32,516 nucleotides of DNA from Candidatus Peregrinibacteria bacterium (lineage in GTDB: Bacteria; Patescibacteriota; Gracilibacteria; UM-FILTER-43-11), in NCBI GenBank assembly GCA_016932495.1, contig JAFGCR010000039.1, positions 1-32,516 on the forward strand, read 5' to 3'. A model generated the notes under the pieces. It was not told the origin of the DNA, made no database searches, and saw only the letters and a program-made list of their open reading frames with translations. Shown one piece after another: positions 13,195 through 20,969 of this stretch. Each line of letters opens with the position of its first letter. Positions within the stretch are counted from its first letter, which is position 1. The translations under genes and the position numbers were made by a program.

Positions 13195-16100
13195 TGCATG
13201 GTCAACCACCAGGGCCTTATTTGTTAACTTTTGTTTTCATGCTCAAGATCAAACGGCAGATCGGAGTTGCTTTAATCCCCATTCTCTTAGTCAGCTTGTT
13301 TGTTTTCCAGCCGGCCTTTGCGGAGGATATTTATTCACCAGACAATTCCGCCCGGCCTGACCTTTTACAATCCGCCAAACATCTTCAGCGCAATATGAAA
13401 GTAGGTGAGTTCAGCGGAGCGGCGATTTATGATTATCCGATCGCCCTGCCTGCCGGACGGAATGGTTTAACGCCTGCCGTCCAGATGACTTATAACAGCC
13501 AGGATTCATCACTAGACAATCTCATCGGCTATCAATGGAATATAAATCTTTATTCCATTAAACGATTTAACCTAAAAGGGGTTGAGAATCTGTATGACCG
13601 TAACGACTTTGTAGCCGACACACCTGCCGGAGGCGGAGAACTTACCGCCACTCAGCTGATCAATGGCTATTATGGACAATATGGACAAAAAATCGACAGC
13701 TCATTTGCGCGTTATGAGTATCGGGAAGACGAAAGCTGGCTGGTAACGGATAAGCAGGGAATACGATATCTCTTCGGTCAAACGGAATCAGGCCGGCAAT
13801 TTGATCCGGATGACCCTGATCACATTTATCAATGGATGCTTCAGGAAATCCGCGACCGGAATGATAATTTTATCCGCTACACCTATTTTAAATCGGATAA
13901 TCAAATCTATCCTAAAACGATTCACTATACCGGCCATGGGAATGAGGATGGAATTTTTGAAGTGCGGTTTTTGCCGTTCGCGAGCGACGAAACCGGCAGT
14001 ATGCGACCCGATAAGCATTTTGGTTTTGATAAAGGGTTTAGGGTCGATACGAATTACCTGGTAACAGATATTGAGATCTATGCGGATGGTCAGGTGCGGC
14101 GGCAATACGCAATCTCACACACAACCGTTAATCCGTTAGTGCGCCAAACTATCGGAAGCATTACGGAAACCGGCTATAGCTTAAGCGGACAGGCGACGGC
14201 TTTGCCATCAACCACATTTGCGTACACCCCTTCCGATGTCAGATGGGAGGAAACGGATGATTATCTGCCGGACTGGATTTTTGAAACTTGTTACTACGAA
14301 TGTGAAGGGGCCAAAAATGTTTATTCGTGGGACATGACTGGAGACGGACTGGTTGATTTTGAATATTATGGGGCTTATATCAACGGAAATTATCAAAGAA
14401 TACGCGCTGTGAATAATGGGCAAGACGGATGGGATTATACGAATGCTGGCTACATTGGCAATTCACCCATTTATGAAGCGGGTATCCCCCGAATCGACAC
14501 CAAGTCATTGGATTTTAATGGCGATCTTCAGGCCGACATTATCCAGTCTTACGAAATGTGGAATCCGGACAGGACCCAAATATTAATCGGCAGCAACTAT
14601 AATATCGATATTGCCATGAGCGCTATCGGTGCCGGTAAACCGGATAATGGAACGGGGATTGCTGACTTAAATGGAGACGGATTGCCGGATATGTTGCGCA
14701 GCCGAACGTATTACCAAAGCGACACCATAAAACAAACCTGCCTGAACAATGATGGTCAGTCTTGTGATTTAACGGATTTATGGGAAGCCCCCGGAGCAAT
14801 CATTGTGGATGATGAACATATCCAAATGCCCCGGAGCGCCTATGTGCAGGACTGCAACCATGACGGGCTGGCGGATATGTATTCGTTTGGCTATTGGGGG
14901 ACGGGCATATGGGCCAATGACGGCAAAGGGGGATGGGTAAATAATGTGCCCGGGGAATGCCGTTTTTCTACCATGGATGACAATGTGCGGCGCTCTTTGG
15001 ACGCGAACGGAGATGGGCTGATGGATTATGTAGAATCATATCGTACGATTACTTATTCGGGTTTCTACGACACCAACCTTCTACATATCAATAAAGGGAA
15101 CAACAATCAGGATTATGCCAACCTGTTTCCCATCAACTTCGGACAGACAGGGGGGTCATATCATCAGGACATGGGGGTACGACTGGTCGATTTAAATGGC
15201 GATTTGCTGCCAGATATCATTCAAAGCTTAAAAACAACTACTATCAGCAGCAATCCTGTAACGACCATTACTAAAAAAGTCTATATCAACCGCGGGGGCC
15301 GCCCTTACTTCCTTAAAACCGTTCACACCAGTCAGGGCGGGCAGATCGACCTGGAATATAAGACATCCGCCCAATATATTCGGGAAGATGGCACTCAGGC
15401 CAATCCCGATTTGCCGATCATCATCACCACAGTCAGCAAGATGACGGTCCATGACGGTATGGGGAATGTGAGTCCGGTGGAGTATTTTTATGAGGACGGA
15501 CATTACCACTACAATTCTGTGGACGATCGCGAGATGGCGGGATTTAGAGTTGTAACAAAAACGGATGCGCTCGGCTATCAGACCAAAACTTATTATCATC
15601 AAGGCGAAAACAGTGTGGCGGACACGGCCAATGGTGAATGGGATGACCACATCAGCAAAAAGGGCATGCCGTACCGCACCGAGCTATACGATGAACAGGC
15701 ACGATTGGTAAAAACGACTGTCAGCCGTTACGAAAAACAAGATCTTGGAAACAGCCGGACTTACCCTTATTTAAAACGGACGGTGACGATTGATTATGAT
15801 CCGGCGCATGGCTCCAACCGGGCTACTGCTAAGATGTTTGAGTATGATAACTACGGTAACCCAACGCTGGTAACGGATTACGGAGAAGTTCAGTTAACGG
15901 ATAACGCCGGGGCCTTTAGCGATGTGGGAATAGATCTGATCCGCCAGGAAAATGTTTTTATTAATAACACGGCCGACCATCTGATCGGATTTCCGTTGGA
16001 ACAAAAGTTATTTGACCAAAACGCCCAGCTTCTGACTCATCAGCGAACGTATTACGATGAATTGGCTTTAGGGGAAATCAGCGTTGGCAATCCGACTAAA

Positions 16101-19100
16101 TCGGAAAGCTGGTGGGATACGGAAAACCGGTTCATTGAAAGCACAGTTGAATACGATGCATATGGCATGCCCATCCGGCAGACGAATCCGCGAGGTTACA
16201 CCAGCACTATTTCATACGGCGCTAACCATTTGTTTCCAGCCATTCAGACGAACGCGTTGGGGCATACCGTGACCACCAATTATGATGTTACGGGAAATTT
16301 GTTACAAAGTACGGATCCGAATGGGGCCATAATGCAAAATACTTATGATGGTTTAGGCCGTTTAATAAAAACCGAGGGTTCCAATCCAAAAACAGGCGAA
16401 TTGGATATCTTAAAAACTGTTGTTTATAACGACTATGTATTGCCCCGAAGCACCCATGAGACCGCGCACAATGACGATGGCACTGAAGTGGATAGTTACA
16501 CGTACGCAGATGGATTGGGACGTGCCGTTGAAAACAAGTCAGAGGGGCTGAATGGTAAATGGACGACCACCATGACCCTGTTTGATGAACGGGGAAATGT
16601 TAAAAAATCCATCCAGGCCTATTTCAGCCAGTCACCGAGTTTTGAGTATCTGGATGAAAATCGGATCGGAACGTCTTTTGCTTACGATGTTTTAGGGCGG
16701 GTACTAACCACAGCAAATCCTTTAGGCACCACCATGACGGATTATGGATTATGGGAAATAACAGTGACGGATCCGAATGGCCAATCGAAAGATTTTGCAT
16801 ATGATGCACGCGGACGCCTTATTGAAGTGACCGAACACAATGGCACGGAAAACTATCAGACAGTTTATCAATATGATACCTCAGGAAATCTGATTAAAAT
16901 AACGGACACGCTCGGTTATGTGCGCGATTTCACCTATGACAATTTCGGCCAACGCCTCACGCAAACAGACACCCATCAGCCAGGCCAAAACCATGGCTTG
17001 TGGCAATACGAATATGATGACAATGGCAATCTCAGCCAGCGAACGGACGCACTGGGACAGACAGTACAATTTGCTTATGACGCGCTGGACCGTATGACGC
17101 AGGAAGATTTTGTAAGTGAACCGGATGTGGAATTGTCGTTTGTTTACGACCAGGGGCAAAGCGCTATCGGACGGTTAAGCACGGTAAACGGACAAAATTA
17201 TCAGCATAATTTTGAATATGATGTATTGGGTCGCGTGCTTCGTGACCAGAAAATCATCGATGGATTAGACTTTACTTTTGCTTATGATTACGACCTGATG
17301 GGCGGAGTGACCCGTATGACGTATCCGGATGAAATGACCGTTGATTATGATTACAACAATGTCCATCAGCTAAACCGGATTTACACGGACGGCAAAACGT
17401 TTGCCGACCAATTTGATTACACACCATTGGGGCAACTGGCCCAATTGACTTTGGGGAATCAGGTGATGACCACCAATACGTATGACCCGAATGAGATGTG
17501 GCGGCTAAAAGAAAAACAAAGCCTTCGGTACGGTGTGGAACGGCTTCAGGACTTTCAGTACACCTATGACGCGATGGGGAACCTGATGGAACTGATCGAC
17601 GAAAGCAACGGACTGACCGCTAAAAATGTTAATTATTTGTATGACAATTTGTACCGGCTGACTGAAGCGCGTTACACCAATTTGGGAAACGGCCAGCCGA
17701 ATCTGACCATGAATTACCAGTATAACGCGATCGGCAATATGGTTTATAAATCGGACATCGGAACGCTGGAATACCTGCACCATAACCCCCACGCCGTGAC
17801 CAAAGCGGGTACACAAACTTATGCTTATGACATCACCGGTAATATGACGGATCATGATGGCGACGCGCTGAATTACGATTACCGTGGGCGCATGATCCAG
17901 AGTGGGAGTGGAACGATTTATACCTACGATGAGGCGGGCGACCGGATTAAGAAAGATGATAAATACTACCCCAACAAATACTACGAAGCAGATGGTGATA
18001 CGGAAACAAAATTCGTTTTTGCCGGCGCTCTTAAAATCGCCAAAGTGATCCGCGTGCTTATTACACCACCGACTGTGGAACCAGTTGTGGAGCCTGCGGA
18101 AGAGCCTTCTTATACCTTCCGCGGAACCAAGGAGGCGGGACTGGCTTTGTGGGCAAATGGAGTAGAAATTTTGCCAGTGGGCGATGAGACAATCTGGGAA
18201 TGGACAGCGGATCTGACACTGGGGGATAACGTGTTTGAATTTTACACCAAGCAGAACGCGGACACGGCCAGTAAACGGGTAACGCAAACGATTCATTATG
18301 ACATCCCGACGCCGACTGTGGAACCGGTGAACAGTCCTGTAACAACCACTCATGTAATGATTCGGGGAGCGAAACGTGCCAACACCAGCATTTGGATTAA
18401 TGGAGGAGAAGCGGTTCCACTAAACGACCAAACCAATTGGGAATATGAAGTGATATTACAAGCGACTCAGAACCCATTTGAAGTTCACGCGGAAGACCGT
18501 TTGAACCAGACGGGTGATAGTGTTCAGTTTACCGTGACTTATGCACCTCAAGCGCCGACGGTGGATAATTTTAACCAGCCTGTGACATCTAATCCGTTTA
18601 TCATCCAAGGAAATAAAGGAGTGGATATGAGCCTTTGGATTAATGGAAATGAAATGATTGCTATTGACGGTCAGACCCGATGGCAAACCGACCTCAGACT
18701 CCAAAAAGGAGCCAATACATTTACCATCACTTCTAAAAATGAATTCGGAGTTGAAAGTACCGGCGTGGTGCTGACCATTCCGTATGATATCAACGCGCCG
18801 ACGATAGACCCTTTTCAATCCCCCACACCAAACGCCATGGTGACATTGATCGGCACTAAGCGGGCTTACACCAGCTTATGGATTAGCGGCAAGGAAACGA
18901 TTCCGATGAATGCGGATACGTTCTGGGCCTATACAGTTACGCTGACAGGGCTTCATAATGAATTCACTTTTCTGACTAAAGATGAAGAGGGGCTGGAAAG
19001 TGATCCCATTATGGTGGCCATTGATTATGAAGCCACGCCGCCAACAGTCGATCCTGTTTCTTCTCCGACTTCAACAAGCCCTTACCCTTTCAGCGGTACC

Positions 19101-20195
19101 AAGCCGGCTGGCACCGGGATTTGGGTTAACGGCAATGAAGTGGTGCCCCCTGATGAAACGACGGTATGGGTAGTCTACGTACCGCTGATGACTGGCGGGA
19201 ATCATTTTGACATCACGACCAAAAGCCCCTTTGGTGTGGAAAGCGATCCGGTCGGCATTGACCTTGTTTACAACCCGCCAGTTAATAACCAGCCGAACCA
19301 ACCGGCGCAAAACGAAAGCGGTATGGTAAGCGGCAGTGGGGGCGGCGCTACCGATATAACGCTGAATACCATGCTTTTCCGGCGCCTGGAGGAGAAAGAA
19401 GCGCAGGAAGCGGAACTGGAAGCAAAGGAGGAAGGCGTGGATATAGCTGAACTTGATCTTGAGGATCCGGCGGTTTTGGCTGACCTGATTCTTTACAGCC
19501 AGTCGGCAGACAGAACAATGATGCCGAAAACCGTCTGGCCGACCGCCGATTCAAAGACGGGTGTTGAGTTCAAAAATCTCCAGATTGTTTATCGTGATAA
19601 TAAGGCTCTGATTAAGTGGGATACGATGAGCAAGGAAGTCGCCACGTTTGATATTTACCGCAGTAAATACCCATATCCAGACCGCCGCTCCAAACATTCC
19701 AGCCAAAAAATCGCGACTATTGAACCTCAGCGCTTTAAAAACCGCTACCAGGATATAAATATTCAGGATGGAAATCGTTATACCTACCGTATCACTGCCA
19801 TGGATCATAACGGAAATATCATCGCGACCAGCATCCAGCTGACCCCTGAACAGATTTTCATTGCCAAAGATTTTGGCAGTAAAATTGATTTCAGTTCGTT
19901 CACTGATAAGGAATTTGATTCTATTTACATTGCGAAACATAACCATTTGGAATTTGAAGAGACTGGCGATCCGGAAAAACGATATATCAAACCAAAAAAC
20001 GGATTCTCTGCCGGCACGAAGATACAGGTTCGGTTTATCAGCTGTCAGCCAAAAGAAAATGACGGGGAATATTGTGAGAAAGTGGATCAGAAAACCCTAG
20101 ATGTTTACACGGTACAAAAGCCAAAGATCGCGACGCGCGCGAGAGAAATTGGTAAGGCGATTATTGATTTTTTAACTCCTGACAAAAGGGCTTAA
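13194..20195 (+). CDS. Giant exported SpvB/YD-repeat (Rhs/Tc-like) surface protein with Ig-like tail
   Basis: A 2333-residue protein. The signal peptide runs about 16-43 (cleavage after AFA). An alternative start, ATG 13239, begins directly with MLKIKRQIG. Residues about 50-200 match the SpvB/TcaC N-terminus (YDYPIALPAGRNGLTPAVQM). Residues about 375-680 hold six VCBS/FG-GAP calcium-loop repeats (such as DLNGDGLPD). A TcdB-middle-like region follows (about 700-880), then YD repeats (about 880-1600; YDGLGRLI, YDARGRLIEV, YDEAGDRI). The usual DHLG Rhs core and a toxin are absent. Instead come five 81-residue Ig-like units (1625-2029), a Glu-rich helix and a fibronectin-like domain. Cell-surface or secreted location is likely; whether it is an adhesin, encapsulating shell or delivery protein is open. 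Start is translationally coupled to the preceding ORF. Confidence 0.8.
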   Translation: MHGQPPGPYLLTFVFMLKIKRQIGVALIPILLVSLFVFQPAFAEDIYSPDNSARPDLLQSAKHLQRNMKVGEFSGAAIYDYPIALPAGRNGLTPAVQMTYNSQDSSLDNLIGYQWNINLYSIKRFNLKGVENLYDRNDFVADTPAGGGELTATQLINGYYGQYGQKIDSSFARYEYREDESWLVTDKQGIRYLFGQTESGRQFDPDDPDHIYQWMLQEIRDRNDNFIRYTYFKSDNQIYPKTIHYTGHGNEDGIFEVRFLPFASDETGSMRPDKHFGFDKGFRVDTNYLVTDIEIYADGQVRRQYAISHTTVNPLVRQTIGSITETGYSLSGQATALPSTTFAYTPSDVRWEETDDYLPDWIFETCYYECEGAKNVYSWDMTGDGLVDFEYYGAYINGNYQRIRAVNNGQDGWDYTNAGYIGNSPIYEAGIPRIDTKSLDFNGDLQADIIQSYEMWNPDRTQILIGSNYNIDIAMSAIGAGKPDNGTGIADLNGDGLPDMLRSRTYYQSDTIKQTCLNNDGQSCDLTDLWEAPGAIIVDDEHIQMPRSAYVQDCNHDGLADMYSFGYWGTGIWANDGKGGWVNNVPGECRFSTMDDNVRRSLDANGDGLMDYVESYRTITYSGFYDTNLLHINKGNNNQDYANLFPINFGQTGGSYHQDMGVRLVDLNGDLLPDIIQSLKTTTISSNPVTTITKKVYINRGGRPYFLKTVHTSQGGQIDLEYKTSAQYIREDGTQANPDLPIIITTVSKMTVHDGMGNVSPVEYFYEDGHYHYNSVDDREMAGFRVVTKTDALGYQTKTYYHQGENSVADTANGEWDDHISKKGMPYRTELYDEQARLVKTTVSRYEKQDLGNSRTYPYLKRTVTIDYDPAHGSNRATAKMFEYDNYGNPTLVTDYGEVQLTDNAGAFSDVGIDLIRQENVFINNTADHLIGFPLEQKLFDQNAQLLTHQRTYYDELALGEISVGNPTKSESWWDTENRFIESTVEYDAYGMPIRQTNPRGYTSTISYGANHLFPAIQTNALGHTVTTNYDVTGNLLQSTDPNGAIMQNTYDGLGRLIKTEGSNPKTGELDILKTVVYNDYVLPRSTHETAHNDDGTEVDSYTYADGLGRAVENKSEGLNGKWTTTMTLFDERGNVKKSIQAYFSQSPSFEYLDENRIGTSFAYDVLGRVLTTANPLGTTMTDYGLWEITVTDPNGQSKDFAYDARGRLIEVTEHNGTENYQTVYQYDTSGNLIKITDTLGYVRDFTYDNFGQRLTQTDTHQPGQNHGLWQYEYDDNGNLSQRTDALGQTVQFAYDALDRMTQEDFVSEPDVELSFVYDQGQSAIGRLSTVNGQNYQHNFEYDVLGRVLRDQKIIDGLDFTFAYDYDLMGGVTRMTYPDEMTVDYDYNNVHQLNRIYTDGKTFADQFDYTPLGQLAQLTLGNQVMTTNTYDPNEMWRLKEKQSLRYGVERLQDFQYTYDAMGNLMELIDESNGLTAKNVNYLYDNLYRLTEARYTNLGNGQPNLTMNYQYNAIGNMVYKSDIGTLEYLHHNPHAVTKAGTQTYAYDITGNMTDHDGDALNYDYRGRMIQSGSGTIYTYDEAGDRIKKDDKYYPNKYYEADGDTETKFVFAGALKIAKVIRVLITPPTVEPVVEPAEEPSYTFRGTKEAGLALWANGVEILPVGDETIWEWTADLTLGDNVFEFYTKQNADTASKRVTQTIHYDIPTPTVEPVNSPVTTTHVMIRGAKRANTSIWINGGEAVPLNDQTNWEYEVILQATQNPFEVHAEDRLNQTGDSVQFTVTYAPQAPTVDNFNQPVTSNPFIIQGNKGVDMSLWINGNEMIAIDGQTRWQTDLRLQKGANTFTITSKNEFGVESTGVVLTIPYDINAPTIDPFQSPTPNAMVTLIGTKRAYTSLWISGKETIPMNADTFWAYTVTLTGLHNEFTFLTKDEEGLESDPIMVAIDYEATPPTVDPVSSPTSTSPYPFSGTKPAGTGIWVNGNEVVPPDETTVWVVYVPLMTGGNHFDITTKSPFGVESDPVGIDLVYNPPVNNQPNQPAQNESGMVSGSGGGATDITLNTMLFRRLEEKEAQEAELEAKEEGVDIAELDLEDPAVLADLILYSQSADRTMMPKTVWPTADSKTGVEFKNLQIVYRDNKALIKWDTMSKEVATFDIYRSKYPYPDRRSKHSSQKIATIEPQRFKNRYQDINIQDGNRYTYRITAMDHNGNIIATSIQLTPEQIFIAKDFGSKIDFSSFTDKEFDSIYIAKHNHLEFEETGDPEKRYIKPKNGFSAGTKIQVRFISCQPKENDGEYCEKVDQKTLDVYTVQKPKIATRAREIGKAIIDFLTPDKRA
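18066..19280 (+). repeat. Five 243-bp units encoding 81-residue Ig-like domains
   Basis: Units begin at 18066, 18309, 18552, 18795 and 19038, exactly 243 bases apart. Each has PT-V/I-x near the start, a strand ending in G-x-K, then the signature W-I/V/A-N/S-G (LWANGVE, IWINGGE, LWINGNE, LWISGKE, IWVNGNE), a central Trp, and a closing Y-D or equivalent. The bases have diverged widely while length has not changed at all. The fold resembles bacterial Ig-like beta-sandwiches; the exact family is inferred. Confidence 0.85.
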
Positions 20196-20201
20196 TCAAT
20201 T

Positions 20202-20870
20202 ATGACCCAACGGCGCATCTATCAATGCGCCTTCCCGTATTTTGTAACATTTAATGTTTTGTATCGTGAATGGATTTTTGACGATGTATACAAAGCAGAC
20301 ATGTTGCATGAAATTATTTTGAATGCCGGCAAATTGAAGAATCATTGGGTTTATCAATTTTGCATCATGCCAGACCATGTGCATATTTTGTGCCAAACAA
20401 AACCAGTTAGACGGTTGTCGCCCCGCGGGTTGGAAAACCCACGTTGCGACAGGGGGGATAGCAGCGTGGGCATCGGCAGCGTGGGCATCGGCAGCGTGGA
20501 CATCAGCAGCGTGGGCATCGGCAGCGTGGGCATCGGCAGCGTGGGCATCGGCAGCGTGGGCATCGGCAGCGTGGACTTTCCAGTCCGCGATGCCACAACC
20601 CGCGATACCATATGTGACTGTGGTTTAATTCATCAATATACAATTTCCGATTTCACCAAATCAATTCGTGGCACGTTTTCACGCTATATACAAAAAGGTC
20701 GAATATGGCATCCACGATTTTATGACCGAATTGTTTCTGGCGATAAACAATTTACTGGCATAATCAGCTACATCACCAACAACCCCCTCGGGGCCGGCCT
20801 CCCGAAAAAATGGCAAAAATATCCCTATCAATTTAAAGATGAAGATTTGATAAACCTTATCGCGAGCTAG
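20202..20870 (+). CDS. REP-associated tyrosine transposase (RAYT, Y1/IS200-like)
   Basis: A 222-residue single-strand transposase. The HUH metal-binding motif is PDHVHIL with H59 and H61, and the catalytic tyrosine is Y190 in SYITNNPLGAGL. The segment FTKSIRGTFSRYIQKGRIWHPRFYDRIV fits the family. Between HUH and that segment lie about 80 extra residues from a REP-like hairpin, a 15-bp minisatellite and further palindromes. All are in frame, so the gene remains open and possibly active. It begins six bases after the giant gene's stop, with no Shine-Dalgarno. No terminal inverted repeats or target duplications were found, as expected for a domesticated RAYT. Confidence 0.85.
   Translation: MTQRRIYQCAFPYFVTFNVLYREWIFDDVYKADMLHEIILNAGKLKNHWVYQFCIMPDHVHILCQTKPVRRLSPRGLENPRCDRGDSSVGIGSVGIGSVDISSVGIGSVGIGSVGIGSVGIGSVDFPVRDATTRDTICDCGLIHQYTISDFTKSIRGTFSRYIQKGRIWHPRFYDRIVSGDKQFTGIISYITNNPLGAGLPKKWQKYPYQFKDEDLINLIAS
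20416..20451 (+). repeat. REP-like hairpin inside the transposase gene
   Basis: Outer stem TGTCGC (20416-20421)/GCGACA (20446-20451) and inner stem GGGTT (20427-20431)/AACCC (20436-20440), with an internal loop. This is a two-tier imperfect palindrome of the size RAYT enzymes recognise. It marks the left edge of the insertion in the transposase. Confidence 0.6.
20460..20579 (+). repeat. 15-bp minisatellite, eight units, in frame
   Basis: Eight units of GGCAGCGTGGGCATC with a few variants, coding for the pentapeptide GSVGI (variants SSVGI, GSVDI, GSVDF). A unit length divisible by three keeps the frame. It is followed by the palindrome GGACTTTCCAGTCC and a near-direct repeat of CCGCGAT. There are no unique spacers, so it is not a CRISPR array. 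Confidence 0.95.
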
Positions 20871-20920
20871 GGTATAAAAACCCACAATTTGTGCTAGGCT
20901 TTTTGTGTATGCAGGATATA

Positions 20921-20949
20921 TTGACAATATTAAAAATATGTTATACAAT
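20921..20949 (+). promoter_or_regulatory. Near-consensus promoter of the Tat-exported gene
   Basis: TTGACA (20921-20926), a 17-base spacer, then TACAAT (20944-20949), one mismatch from consensus in total. The transcript would start about 14 bases before the ATG at 20970. Confidence 0.8.
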
Positions 20950-20969
20950 ATAAGCCTTTTCATTAAAAA

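Noticed and set aside
19281-20195. C-terminal toxin domain of the giant protein
   Set aside because: The region is a Glu-rich helix, a fibronectin-like domain and a beta-rich end. I see no nuclease, deaminase or ADP-ribosyltransferase motif and no immunity gene immediately downstream.
20460-20579. Regular repeats that might be read as a CRISPR array
   Set aside because: Units are 15 bases and contiguous, with no unique spacers and no cas genes. They keep a reading frame inside a transposase.
20202-20870. Complete insertion sequence with terminal repeats
   Set aside because: Only a RAYT-type transposase is visible. I found no paired ends or target duplication, which fits a domesticated transposase rather than an intact IS.
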